Positions 27,614 to 36,032 of a stretch of 36,185 nucleotides of DNA are shown here, in pieces (position 1 is the stretch's first letter; each line of letters begins with the position of its first letter). Location: assembly GCA_944389615.1 (NCBI GenBank), contig CALXNA010000034.1:1-36185 (forward strand), given 5' to 3'. A program made the translations under genes and the position numbers. This stretch comes from an uncultured Anaerobiospirillum sp. (GTDB taxonomy: Bacteria; Pseudomonadota; Gammaproteobacteria; Enterobacterales; Succinivibrionaceae). A model generated the notes under the pieces. The model saw nothing but the letters and a program-made list of their open reading frames with translations. It did not search any database and was not told where the DNA came from.

Positions 27614-29617
27614 TTAAGGCATCGGGTTGAGCCAGACGCGCATCTCGCCTTCGGCGCGGTTGCACCAAGCGTAGTATGGGATGAGCTTGATGGTCTGCGC
27701 TTGATAGTGCAGAGGCTGCGCCTTGTGATAGAGCGGGCTTGCTACCGTTAAGCTTGGCTCTTGCATGGTGCGGCGCTGGCCGTGGCTTTCGATCACGTAC
27801 ACGCCCCCTAAGAGGTTCGGGTCATAGTGGCCCTCTAAATCCGCGCCTAAGTGCAGGCATTGCAGGTTAGGCCCATTGTCGACCTCCTCGGCGCAGAAGA
27901 CGATCGGCCCGCGCACTACGGCTTGCTTGCCGTAGTCGGCGTCAATGCGCGGATCGGCGGCGACGCGTAGTGCAGGCATATCCAGCGTGAGCACGAGCTT
28001 ATCGCCCTGCTGCAGCTGCACTTTGAGATAGCCTTGTTCAAGCTGGTAATCTGCCTTGGTTTCACCGTTGAGCTGCACCGTAAAGTGCTCGCACCATTGC
28101 GGGATACGCAGCGCTAAGGTAAAGCTTTGCTCAGCTTGTGGCACTTCGTAGCATATGGTGCCTTCCCATGGATAGTTAGTGCTTTGCTTGAGGGTCAAGT
28201 GCGCGCCGTTGAGGTTGAAGCGCGCGGTGCTGGCGACAAAGAGGTCGTTGTAGATGACGTTGTTGCTTACGTGATAGACGTAGTGGCCTAAGGACATCAC
28301 CATGCGCGCAAGGTTAGGCGGACAGCAGGCGCAGGCAAACCAGCCCGGACGGCGGGTTAACACGTGGCGCAGGCCCGGATTGACCTGTGAGAGGTATGGG
28401 TTCGCCGCGAGCGGATTGACGTAAAAGAAGCCCTTGCCATCTAGGTTCATGCCTGCCAGCACCGTGTTGTAGAGGGCCTGCTCCATGACATCGCCCATGG
28501 CGCCGTTTTGCTGCGCGCGCAGCAGATAGTGAGCAAAGAAGATGAGGCCAACCGAGGCGCAGGTCTCGCCGTAGATGCTGTCGTTAGGCAAGTCGTAGTC
28601 GCCGGTAAAGGCCTCGCCGTGGGCGCTGGAGCCAATGGCGCCGGTCAGGTACATGCGCTTCATAACGATGTTGCGCCAATAGTTGTCTGCGGCCTTTTTG
28701 AGGCGCTCATCGCCGCTTAAGGCCGCGCCTAAGGCTAAGGCCGAGCACAGGTACACCACGCGTACCGCATGGCCCTTGGCTTCGGTTTGCTCATAGACCG
28801 GCTTGTCGCTTTGGAAGTACGGCGCCTTAAAGTCCGGGTGGATGATCTCAAGGCCCGGAATTAGAGACTTGCGCCCTAAGGCCACGTCGCGGCGCTGCTG
28901 GGCGCCAAAGAAGTCGGGATCTTGGCCGCGAATGAGGAGCAGATAGGTCGCAAGCTTAAGATAGCGCTCCTCGTGCGTGAGCTCATAGAGGCGCAGCAGG
29001 GCCAGCTCAATCTCCTCGTGGCCGTCGGCGCCGTGAATCTTGCCCTCCTCAGGGCCAAAGTGCGCGTCGATGTTGTCGGCCAACTTCTTGGCAATGCTCA
29101 GGAACTGCGTGGTGCCGGTGGCCTTGGTGTAGGCGACCGCAGCCTCAATTAAGTGGCCAGCGCAGTAGAGCTCATGGCTCATATAGAGGCTTTGGTACTT
29201 GCGCTCGGGTTCGTTGACCTGAAAGTACGTATTGAGGTAACCATCATCCTCTTGGGCCGCGCCAATGATCTCAATCAGCTGGTCGGCCTTATGGCGCAGC
29301 TCAAGGGCTGCTTGACACTCAAGGGTATAGGCCACGGCCTCGAGCCACTTATAGGCATCGGAGTCCTGGAATACCATGCCGCCGCGCTTGCCCGGGTTAG
29401 GGTCGCCCTGCTTTTTACGCGCGGCCACCTTGAAGTTCTCAACTACGTAGCTCTTATCGGAGTCGAGGGCCGAGCTGTCGCCACCGGTGTTGGTCACGGC
29501 GATGTCGACATGCTGTAAGTCGTTGATGACTTCCCATTGATACGGGATCATCTGGCGCGCAATCGTCTGTTGGCGCTCACGCCAAAACGGCGAAGTAATC
29601 TCAATGTTCTCTAACAT
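27614..29617 (-). CDS. GH127 beta-L-arabinofuranosidase
   Basis: A 667-residue member of glycoside hydrolase family 127 (formerly DUF1680), enzymes that remove beta-L-arabinofuranose from plant glycoproteins and oligosaccharides. The metal/cysteine catalytic set known from Bifidobacterium HypBA1 is visible: Glu and Cys in YGETCASVG (about 353-361) and the Cys pair in CACCPPN (about 427-433). Other family blocks include MVFQDSDAYKWLEAVAYTLE, DGYLNTYFQ and ELYCAGHLIEAAVAY. The start MLENIEITSPFWRERQ is typical. No signal peptide, so it acts in the cytoplasm on imported oligosaccharides. A sugar symporter gene lies 154 nt upstream on the same strand, and an AraC regulator is divergent beyond it, forming a coherent arabinoside-use unit. 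Confidence 0.93.
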   Translation of the reverse strand: MLENIEITSPFWRERQQTIARQMIPYQWEVINDLQHVDIAVTNTGGDSSALDSDKSYVVENFKVAARKKQGDPNPGKRGGMVFQDSDAYKWLEAVAYTLECQAALELRHKADQLIEIIGAAQEDDGYLNTYFQVNEPERKYQSLYMSHELYCAGHLIEAAVAYTKATGTTQFLSIAKKLADNIDAHFGPEEGKIHGADGHEEIELALLRLYELTHEERYLKLATYLLLIRGQDPDFFGAQQRRDVALGRKSLIPGLEIIHPDFKAPYFQSDKPVYEQTEAKGHAVRVVYLCSALALGAALSGDERLKKAADNYWRNIVMKRMYLTGAIGSSAHGEAFTGDYDLPNDSIYGETCASVGLIFFAHYLLRAQQNGAMGDVMEQALYNTVLAGMNLDGKGFFYVNPLAANPYLSQVNPGLRHVLTRRPGWFACACCPPNLARMVMSLGHYVYHVSNNVIYNDLFVASTARFNLNGAHLTLKQSTNYPWEGTICYEVPQAEQSFTLALRIPQWCEHFTVQLNGETKADYQLEQGYLKVQLQQGDKLVLTLDMPALRVAADPRIDADYGKQAVVRGPIVFCAEEVDNGPNLQCLHLGADLEGHYDPNLLGGVYVIESHGQRRTMQEPSLTVASPLYHKAQPLHYQAQTIKLIPYYAWCNRAEGEMRVWLNPMP

Positions 29618-29771
29618 AGCAATCTGCTCTCTTGGTGATGGGGGCGCCCCAGCTAAGCTGGGGCGGCAAGCCCGCGGCAGCGGCGCTGGCGGCAGAGCTG
29701 ACAGGCGGCGCAGGCGGCGCCGTCAGGCGCGGACAGCGGCGCGCGGCAGCGTTAAGCGGCAGCGCGGGGCG
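29618..29771 (-). other. Symporter-GH127 spacer with hairpins
   Basis: Contains the perfect stem GCCCCAGC-TAA-GCTGGGGC (29646-29664) and a longer imperfect stem closed by CTGAC/GTCAG (about 29697-29727). They resemble the short-loop hairpins found between the RNA polymerase and ribosomal genes. AGAG-type ribosome binding sequence precedes GH127. Confidence 0.5.
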
Positions 29772-31157
29772 CTAGGACGCGGCGCGGGCTTGGAGCTCGG
29801 CGACGATGCGCTGCTCTTGGGCCTCATAGCGGGCATACAGGAACATCGGCAGCGCGATGATGACGCACAGAATGATCGGGACGTAGACAAAGCACAGCGT
29901 GATGCCAAAGAGGCTGTCAGCGCTTTGGGTGGCGTTGGCGACATAACCGTAATGGTTCATGATCACCGTCGGGATGAAGGCGCCTAAACCGGAACCTGCC
30001 TTGATGCATAAGGCCGAGCCGATCGCGGTTAAGAAACCGGCGGCGCGTACCTTGTTGACATACTCGCCGTAGTCGACGGTGTCGGCCAACATGCCAAACG
30101 GCATGCCGCACATCAGGCCTTGGCCAAAGCCGCCGATGGCCCAGACCACGAAGATGATGGCACTATTGCCCCCGGAGAGCTCCATGCCATAGTGGCCAAT
30201 GGCAACCATGACCGCACCTAAGATCAAGGCGCCAAACTTGTGGACAAAGCGGGCGACCACCGCCATCAAGATAAAGGCAATCAGACCGGCAATCGTCTGA
30301 ATACCATTGAGCACCGAAGCTAAGCCTTCGTTGCCCAGCACGTACTTGCAGTAGTAGATGACCGTGCCTTGGCGCATGCTGATGCAGATCCAGATGACCA
30401 GATTGACCGAGACCAAGATGATCCACGGCCAATTGTTCTTGATGGCGCGCACCGAGTCCTTAAACGGGATGGCCTCGTTGTGCTCGGCATGCTGCTCGCG
30501 TAAGTGGCGGAAGGCAAAGAAGAGCAAGATGATAACGCAGATGCCAAACATGCCCACGGTCAAGGAGAAGCCCAGCTGCTCGTTGCCTTGACCTAAGAGC
30601 CCGACCAAGGGCAGGGTAAAGGACATGGAAATGAAGGCACCGACCGAGCCACCGGCCATGCGGAAGGTGTTGAGGATCATGCGCTCATCGTGATTGCTGC
30701 TGAGGTTAGGCAGAATCGAGGTGATGGCGGTCTGCACGCCCGAATAGACGATACCAGCGATGAGATAGGTGAAGACGGCGTAGACGATCTTACCAGTCTC
30801 CGAGAGGAAGCTCGGCGTAGTAAAGGTCAGCCACATCGAGACGGCAAAGGGAATGGCCAGCCATAAGAACCAAGGGCGGCTGCGGCCATAGCGCGAGCTG
30901 GTGTGATCGACGATCGATCCCCAAATCGGCGCGTCAATCGCGTCTAGGATACGCGTCAACAGCAAGAGCATGCCGGTCACTGTGACCGAGAGGCCGAAGA
31001 CGTCAGTGTAGAAATAGAGCAAGTAAGAACCGATGATGCAGAACAGCAAGTTACCGCAGAAGTCGGTTAAGAAGAAGGAGGAGCGGCACAGCAAGCTGGT
31101 GCGCCCGGCCGTGTCTGCTGCTGCGCTGTTGGACGCGGCGACCTGATCTGGGCTCAT
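29772..31157 (-). CDS. GPH-family (MFS) sugar:cation symporter
   Basis: A 461-residue membrane protein of the glycoside-pentoside-hexuronide:cation symporter family, with about 12 hydrophobic segments. Family marks are LTDFCGNLLFCIIGSYLLYFYTDVFGLS at the first helix, RILDAIDAPIWGSIVDHTSSRYGRSRPW near 65-92 (the MelB-type D-A-x-x-D cation and sugar site with the following SRxGRxRPW loop) and GMPFGMLADTVDYGEY in the second half. The start MSPDQVAA at 31157 has GAGGTAA 7 nt upstream; a longer reading from 31220 is unsupported. It probably imports the arabinose-containing oligosaccharide cut by the adjacent GH127. Divergent from the AraC regulator with a 205-bp shared control region. Confidence 0.92.
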   Translation of the reverse strand: MSPDQVAASNSAAADTAGRTSLLCRSSFFLTDFCGNLLFCIIGSYLLYFYTDVFGLSVTVTGMLLLLTRILDAIDAPIWGSIVDHTSSRYGRSRPWFLWLAIPFAVSMWLTFTTPSFLSETGKIVYAVFTYLIAGIVYSGVQTAITSILPNLSSNHDERMILNTFRMAGGSVGAFISMSFTLPLVGLLGQGNEQLGFSLTVGMFGICVIILLFFAFRHLREQHAEHNEAIPFKDSVRAIKNNWPWIILVSVNLVIWICISMRQGTVIYYCKYVLGNEGLASVLNGIQTIAGLIAFILMAVVARFVHKFGALILGAVMVAIGHYGMELSGGNSAIIFVVWAIGGFGQGLMCGMPFGMLADTVDYGEYVNKVRAAGFLTAIGSALCIKAGSGLGAFIPTVIMNHYGYVANATQSADSLFGITLCFVYVPIILCVIIALPMFLYARYEAQEQRIVAELQARAAS

Positions 31158-31362
31158 AACAATTACCTCACAGCGCCCGCTCAGCAGGCGCAGTAAATCA
31201 CAACAAAGCGGAGGCTCCAAGTGACGTCAAACTTGAACCGCAGTCATGATAAAAAGCGCTCCCCAGAGCTTTTTAGAGCTCCATCACACTAACAGGGGCC
31301 CTGCGCGCGCTTTGTCGCTTTTAGACATAGAATGGCCGAAATCGACAAATTGCGAGGCGTCC
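31158..31362. promoter_or_regulatory. Divergent control region, symporter/GH127 versus AraC regulator
   Basis: This 205-bp gap must carry promoters for both directions and is the natural place for AraC-type half sites. GAGG at about 31353-31356 is the ribosome binding site of the regulator. I could not identify a confident -35/-10 pair or direct-repeat operator by eye. Confidence 0.4.
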
Positions 31363-32583
31363 ATGCTCTTCTTGCCCTATATCCGCGATCTCTACGGCGC
31401 CGTTGGCATCCCCATTCACCGCTATCGCGGCACGCCGGAGGCCCTGCAGCTCATCGCGCACTTTGAGCCGCACGACCTGCCTGAGGCCGCGCGCCATGCT
31501 GCGGAGCTCTACGCGCGCGAGCGCGACCTTGCGGTAGGCGACTTTGAACCCTTGGTTAGCCCCTTTAGCTTGGGCACGGTGACGCTCGCTGACGGCACGC
31601 GCGTGGTCTTAGGGCCGCTTAACTACTCAAGTTTGGCTACGCCGTCTGAGCGCGCCGCCTCACGCGCTGCGACACGTGCTGCTGGGGCAGTGAGCGGGCC
31701 GCAGGCTGAGGCCACCGCGGTGGCCGCGGGCATTTGGGGCATGAAGATTCGCGTGGTCAATCTGTGGCTGGCCATGATCGGCCAGATTGTGCTGCGCCAT
31801 GAGCTGCCCCATCATGACGAAGATGAGCTCTACTCCTCGGTGGCAACCTTGGTGCCGCAAAGCATCAAGGGCATCGCCCAAGAGGTCAAACTCAATGCCC
31901 CGCACAACCAATACCGCTATGAGCTTGCCATCATGGATGCGGTACGCCAAGGCGATGTCGCCAAGGTCGAGCGCGCCTTCGCCATTCCCTTGCAGGGCAA
32001 ATTCGGGGTGCTGGGGCCCACGCCCCTACGCTCGATGCAAAACCACGTGCACAACCTCAACTCGCAGGTGTCACGCGTCGCCATCAACGCCGGGATCTTG
32101 CCCGAGAAGGCCTACGCCCTCTCCGACAAGTTCTTTATGGCGGCTGAGCACTGTACCACCATCGCCCAATGCATCGAGCTGCGCCATATGTGCGCTCAGG
32201 CTTTTGCCCAAATGGTCAAGGAATACCGCGACAGCATCGAGGGCACGCGCCCGCCCTTAGTGCACAATGCCATCTTGCTCATCTCGCGCCTGATCTACGA
32301 TCGCTGCACGGTGGCGGAGGTGGCGGCGCGCCTGCAAGTGAGCAGCACGCACTTAGAGCGCGTCTTCAAGCAGTGCCTGCACCAAAAACTCTCGGACTAT
32401 ATCTTAGGCGAGAAGATCAAGCTGGCCCAAGAGCTCCTGCGCGATACCCATCATAGTGTCGGGGCCATCGCCTCCATCTTAAGCTTCACCGACAGCGCCC
32501 ACTTCAGCCACTGCTTCAAACGCGTCACGGGCTTGAGCCCTAGCCAATACCGCAACTCCACCCTCTCGCATAACCAAGGCTAA
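31363..32583 (+). CDS. AraC-family transcriptional regulator
   Basis: A 406-residue regulator. The C-terminal 100 residues are a clear AraC/XylS double helix-turn-helix: CTVAEVAARLQVSSTHLERVFKQCL as the first and HHSVGAIASILSFTDSAHFSHCFKRVTGLSPSQYR as the second, with the conserved end motif. The N-terminal 300 residues are an uncommon sensor region with an Ala-rich linker near 105-125 and do not resemble the AraC cupin domain. The start MLFLPYIRD at 31363 has GAGG 6 nt upstream; an upstream in-frame ATG at 31246 lacks one. The divergent symporter and GH127 genes are its likely targets. The ligand is unknown; an arabinose-containing sugar is a reasonable guess. Confidence 0.9.
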   Translation: MLFLPYIRDLYGAVGIPIHRYRGTPEALQLIAHFEPHDLPEAARHAAELYARERDLAVGDFEPLVSPFSLGTVTLADGTRVVLGPLNYSSLATPSERAASRAATRAAGAVSGPQAEATAVAAGIWGMKIRVVNLWLAMIGQIVLRHELPHHDEDELYSSVATLVPQSIKGIAQEVKLNAPHNQYRYELAIMDAVRQGDVAKVERAFAIPLQGKFGVLGPTPLRSMQNHVHNLNSQVSRVAINAGILPEKAYALSDKFFMAAEHCTTIAQCIELRHMCAQAFAQMVKEYRDSIEGTRPPLVHNAILLISRLIYDRCTVAEVAARLQVSSTHLERVFKQCLHQKLSDYILGEKIKLAQELLRDTHHSVGAIASILSFTDSAHFSHCFKRVTGLSPSQYRNSTLSHNQG

Positions 32584-32894
32584 GCGCTCAGCTCTTCTCA
32601 GCTTAGAACGGTTGGGCGTACCTTCGCCTGCGCGCGGGGGTTAGCACAGCTGCGCGCTAAAGTTGCGTTTTCTTGCGCAGCAAAAGTCATTTTTGTGTTG
32701 AGACTTACAAACTAGTTACGAAAATTTATGGGCGCGCCATGGGCTGTGCTAAGGTTAGGGCATTGATGACAAAAAAGCAGGTTGAGCCGCAGGTGCTGCG
32801 TGTGGGCGACACGGCGCACACGCCTTGGACGCGCCGCACCAGCGTGGGCCGAGCTGTGCTTTCTTGTAACTAACTCGCTGCGAGGTAAGGTGTC
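32584..32894 (+). other. Gap before the ROK regulator
   Basis: 311 bp without a gene. An AT-rich patch at about 32685-32730 interrupts GC-rich sequence and probably holds the promoter: TTGAGA (32698-32703) with a weak AAAATT 17 nt later, and the palindrome AACTAGTT (32710-32717) in the spacer, a possible operator. GAGGTAAGG just before 32895 is the ribosome binding site. Confidence 0.35.
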
Positions 32895-34163
32895 ATGGCG
32901 ACCAGTCCCGTGTTGAGCTTCAACAATCTATCGATTAAGGAAATTAATCGCCACAAGCTCTTTGCTACGATCTATCGCAATCCCAACCTGCCGAAGCTCA
33001 GACTGTCGCAGCTATTAGATATGAGCCTGTCGACCATTGACTCCAACGTCAAGCGCCTGCTGCACGAAGGTCTGATCGTGCCGTCGGGCCCCTTGGAATC
33101 GACCGGCGGACGCAAGGCCACCGGCTATAGCATCAACGCGCGCCATAAGAGCGCGCTCGGTGTCTTTATCCGTGCCGAGAGCGTCATCATCTGCGCGGTC
33201 GACTTAAACGGCGCCCTCATCGCCCAAAGCGAAGTCAACCTGCCCTACCGCCAAGATGAGGCCTTTTTAGAGCGCCTTGCGCTCACGGTCAGCGCCTTTA
33301 TCGGTGATCACCCCGAGCTCAATGCCCATTCGATCCTCGGCGTGTCCTTGGCGATCCAAGGCATCGTCACCCTCGATGGCGCCAACACCCGCGTCAGCTA
33401 CGGCCAGATCTTAGACAACCAGCAGCTGACCCTGAGCGCCATCCAGCGCTACTTCAAGCTGCCGTGCACCTTGCACCACGACTCCAAGGCCGCGGCCTTC
33501 GCCGCGCTCTGGGAGCATCCCCAAATTGAAAACGCCGCCTTGTTCTTGTTAAACGAGAACGTCGGCGGCGCTTTGATCTTCAACAACACGGTGCACTATG
33601 GCAACGCCTTCCAAGGCGGCCTGATTGAGCACTTAAAGGTCGACCACTTGGGTCTTAAGTGCTACTGCGGCGACTTTGATTGCCTCGAGTGCTACTGCTC
33701 TAAACACGCGCTTGAGCAGCAAGCGCAGCTGCCGCTCAATCAGTTCTTTGCCGCAATGCGCAGCGTCGCTCACCCCGAGTATCAGGCCATCTGGCAGCGC
33801 TACCTTGAGCATTTGAGCATCGCTATTCGCCAAGTGCATAAGCTCATCGACGGCACCATAATTCTCACCGGAGCCCTCGCCCCGTATCTTACGCAGGCCG
33901 ACTTACAGCAGCTCGTGGCCCTGACCAACGAGCACAATGCCTTTGCCCTGACCCAAAGCAGCAGCATGTTGACGCAGGTGGGCACTCACGAAACCCAAAT
34001 GGGCGATCTGCTTTTGAGTGTCAATGACGATAGCATCGTGGCCTTAGGCGCCGCGCGCTACCTCATCAACGCCTACCTTGAGTGCTTTGAAGCCAATCCG
34101 ATCACTGACCCCAAGTGCAACCTCATGTCGATTCAGCTCAACCTGCCTGAAAACGAGTACTAA
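32895..34163 (+). CDS. ROK-family transcriptional regulator (NagC/XylR type)
   Basis: A 422-residue repressor of the ROK family. A winged helix-turn-helix occupies about 15-75 (LRLSQLLDMSLSTIDSNVKRLLHEGLI then STGGRKATGYSIN), followed by a sugar-kinase-like fold. The ROK zinc motif is present as CYCGDFDCLECYC near 256-268; the extra cysteines are unusual. The conserved aspartate occurs in HHDSKAAAFAALW, where NDANAAA is usual, and a GALAP block stands where LGG/TGG is typical, so kinase activity is unlikely and a regulator role is favoured. GAGGTAAGG precedes the ATG. It lies next to the arabinoside locus on the same strand as the AraC gene and may control it. It converges with nusG. Confidence 0.9.
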   Translation: MATSPVLSFNNLSIKEINRHKLFATIYRNPNLPKLRLSQLLDMSLSTIDSNVKRLLHEGLIVPSGPLESTGGRKATGYSINARHKSALGVFIRAESVIICAVDLNGALIAQSEVNLPYRQDEAFLERLALTVSAFIGDHPELNAHSILGVSLAIQGIVTLDGANTRVSYGQILDNQQLTLSAIQRYFKLPCTLHHDSKAAAFAALWEHPQIENAALFLLNENVGGALIFNNTVHYGNAFQGGLIEHLKVDHLGLKCYCGDFDCLECYCSKHALEQQAQLPLNQFFAAMRSVAHPEYQAIWQRYLEHLSIAIRQVHKLIDGTIILTGALAPYLTQADLQQLVALTNEHNAFALTQSSSMLTQVGTHETQMGDLLLSVNDDSIVALGAARYLINAYLECFEANPITDPKCNLMSIQLNLPENEY

Positions 34164-34170
34164 GACGACA

Positions 34171-34238
34171 ACGCCCCGGCTGCGACGCAAGGGCAGCCTG
34201 CGCACAGTCGGGGCGTGGGGCAGCGCGGGTCGCGCTGC
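34171..34238. terminator. Hairpins between convergent ROK gene and nusG
   Basis: ACGCCCCGGCTG (34171-34182) pairs with CAGTCGGGGCGT (34205-34216), 12 bp with one G-U on the plus strand, with inner GCTGC/GCAGC pairing. It starts 7 nt after the ROK stop. A second perfect stem GCAGCGCG-GGT-CGCGCTGC follows at 34220-34238. No T-tract on either strand, so termination is inferred from position. Confidence 0.5.
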
Positions 34239-34250
34239 TTGCGCTGCTGC

Positions 34251-35057
34251 CTAGAGTTCCTTTTCGACTTGGCCGAACTCGAGCTCCACTGGGGTGGCTC
34301 GGCCGAAGATGGCGATCGAAACGGTCAGGCGGCTCTTCTCGTAGTCGACCTTTTCGACGATACCGGAGAAGTCCTTGAAGGCGCCGTCAATGGCACGCAC
34401 TTGCTCACCGACCTCAAATAAGGTCTTAGGACGTGGCGTCTCGGCAGTCTCGCGTAAGCGCTCTAAGATGCGGTCAGCCTCGGCCTTGGAGATTGGCAAT
34501 GGGTGATCAGGGGTGCCACCGATGAAGCCTAAGACGCGCTCGGTGTGCTTGACCAGCTGCCATGAGTCCGAGGTCATCTTCATCTCGACCATGACATAGC
34601 CTGGGAAAAATTTACGCTCACTCTCGCGGCGCTTGCCATCCTTCATGTCCTTGACTTTTTCCTTCGGCACCAAGATCTCACCGAAGTAATCTTCCATGTG
34701 GTGGATCTTGATGCGCTCAGCCAAGGCCTGCGCTACGCGTTGCTCAAAGCCCGAGAAGGCCTGCAGCACATACCAGCGCATTGGCACTTCGCTCGGATCC
34801 TTTGGCTCAAGCTTCTTTAGGGGGCCCTTTAAGTCCAGCTTCTTCTTTTTCTCAGGCTTCTTGGCGGCCTTCTTCGGCTTCTCCTCAGCCTCTGGGGCAG
34901 GAGCCATTCCGGCAAAAGGATTGTCGCCCTCAGGGGTCTTGGCCCCCTCGTCGCTTAAGAATGGCGCGTCATCTTGCGTGGTGACGTCATCTAACATCGG
35001 AGCATCAGCCTCTGGGGCCTCAGGGGCTGGTGCGATCTCTTTTTCTAAGTCTGACAT
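34251..35057 (-). CDS. nusG: Transcription factor NusG with N-terminal extension
   Basis: NusG binds RNA polymerase, reduces pausing and links it to Rho or to ribosomal S10. The protein is 268 residues against 181 in E. coli. The NGN domain starts at [20 protein letters not shown] (about residue 93) and runs through [12 protein letters not shown]; the KOW domain holds [25 protein letters not shown] near 215-239. The first 92 residues are an added tail: an acidic Ala/Pro part, then a Lys-rich part ([15 protein letters not shown]). AAGGT lies about 9 nt before the ATG at 35057, whereas the internal MRWYV start lacks a site, so the tail is likely translated. It lies 103 nt after secE. rplK, its usual next neighbour, is 10 kb away. 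Confidence 0.96.
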   Translation of the reverse strand: MSDLEKEIAPAPEAPEADAPMLDDVTTQDDAPFLSDEGAKTPEGDNPFAGMAPAPEAEEKPKKAAKKPEKKKKLDLKGPLKKLEPKDPSEVPMRWYVLQAFSGFEQRVAQALAERIKIHHMEDYFGEILVPKEKVKDMKDGKRRESERKFFPGYVMVEMKMTSDSWQLVKHTERVLGFIGGTPDHPLPISKAEADRILERLRETAETPRPKTLFEVGEQVRAIDGAFKDFSGIVEKVDYEKSRLTVSIAIFGRATPVELEFGQVEKEL

Positions 35058-35160
35058 TTCAGATTACCTTGATCAGATTGCCTGCCGCAGCCCAGCGCTG
35101 CCGCTTGATCACTGCCGTTGCGCGCGACCGACGGCACGTCGGTGGCGCGGCGGCAGAGGC
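35058..35160 (-). other. secE-nusG spacer with hairpin
   Basis: ACCGAC-GGCAC-GTCGGT (35127-35143) sits inside an outer TGCCG/CGGCA pairing (35113-35117 with 35151-35155). In most bacteria secE and nusG are nearly adjacent; here a structured 103-nt spacer separates them. No T-tract. Confidence 0.55.
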
Positions 35161-35682
35161 CTACAGAGTAATGACCCGGACGATCTGCAAGAAGACCAGG
35201 TCGCATAAATACAAGAACAGACTGACCACGCAGACTGCAATAAAGACGATCACGGTAGTTTGCATCGCCTCGTTGCGGGTCGGCCAGACCACCTTGCGCA
35301 GTTCGGTGTACGAGTCACGGCCGAAGGCCAAGAGGCGCTTGCCCTTGCTCGTAAACAAGGTCACACCAAGGCCAGCTAAGATCACGACGATCACTAAGGC
35401 GACGCGGCCTAAGCGGGCAAACGAGGACTCATCGACCATGAGGAACTGGGTGTAGTAATAGTTACCGCCGATGGCAGCGACAATCAACGCCAGCGATACC
35501 AGCCATAACAGACCATCTAACGGATTGGAAGCTGCCTTGGCCTTCTTGGCATCTACCTTCTTGACCTCACCCTTCTTTGACAGAGCTACATTGAGCTCAG
35601 CTTTGTTGGTCTTAACTTGAGCAGGCGCGGCCTTCTTCTTGGCCGCCGTGGCTCCCTGCTTGCTGTTCTTGGAATCGCTCAT
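35161..35682 (-). CDS. secE: Preprotein translocase subunit SecE
   Basis: SecE is the essential clamp of the SecYEG channel in the inner membrane. This version is 173 residues with three hydrophobic helices (about 55-75, 92-112 and 146-170), the gammaproteobacterial form. The conserved amphipathic region FGRDSYTELRKVVWPTRNEAMQTT precedes the last helix and identifies the family. The first 50 residues form a Lys/Ala-rich cytoplasmic tail longer than in E. coli (127 residues in total there). The start MSDSKNSK has AGGA 8 nt upstream; the frame from 35745 is not supported. It is read with nusG. Confidence 0.96.
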   Translation of the reverse strand: MSDSKNSKQGATAAKKKAAPAQVKTNKAELNVALSKKGEVKKVDAKKAKAASNPLDGLLWLVSLALIVAAIGGNYYYTQFLMVDESSFARLGRVALVIVVILAGLGVTLFTSKGKRLLAFGRDSYTELRKVVWPTRNEAMQTTVIVFIAVCVVSLFLYLCDLVFLQIVRVITL

Positions 35683-36032
35683 CGTGAAATCCTGGCAAAG
35701 CGCCATCCATCTGATGCAAACTACTAAAATTCGGGCTTTTTGCACATGTGCAAAGCGTTCTAAAGCACAAGAAAATACCCGATCTAGGCTCGCAAGTCAA
35801 CCTATAAGCGCCCCGGCGCTGCAGCAAAAGCGCTTATTTAAGCCATTTGCACCGAGCCTTTTCTTATGCCGCCCAGCGACCGCAGGCCCATGCGCGCAAA
35901 TCCCGCGGCAGCCTGTGGCGCGGTAGCGCCTGCGCGCAGGCGGTGCCGCTGCGCGACAAAAAAGCCGCAGGAGCGCAGCCCCCACGGCCTTTTTCCGTTA
36001 ACAAGCGCTCACACGGAGCTTGCTTGCCACTC
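35683..36032 (-). promoter_or_regulatory. tuf-secE intergenic region with 16-bp palindrome
   Basis: 350 bp without a gene. It contains the terminator after tuf (35958-35996), a perfect stem CGCCTG-CGCG-CAGGCG (35927-35942) and an AT-rich patch near 35700-35790 that probably carries the secE promoter. In that patch TTTGCACATGTGCAAA (35739-35754) is a perfect 16-bp palindrome; TTGCAC within it could serve as -35 for a weak -10 17-18 nt downstream. The tRNA-Trp gene found at this place in E. coli (tufB-secE) is not present. Confidence 0.5.
35958..35996 (-). terminator. Intrinsic terminator after tuf
   Basis: On the minus strand AAAAAGGCCG ... CGGCTTTTTT encloses a GC-rich stem and ends in six T's, 37 nt after the tuf stop. 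The A/T symmetry makes it able to work in both directions. Confidence 0.8.

Noticed and set aside
35683..36032. A tRNA-Trp gene as in the E. coli tufB-secE interval
   Set aside because: I found no T-loop GTTCGA-type sequence or cloverleaf arms in this gap.
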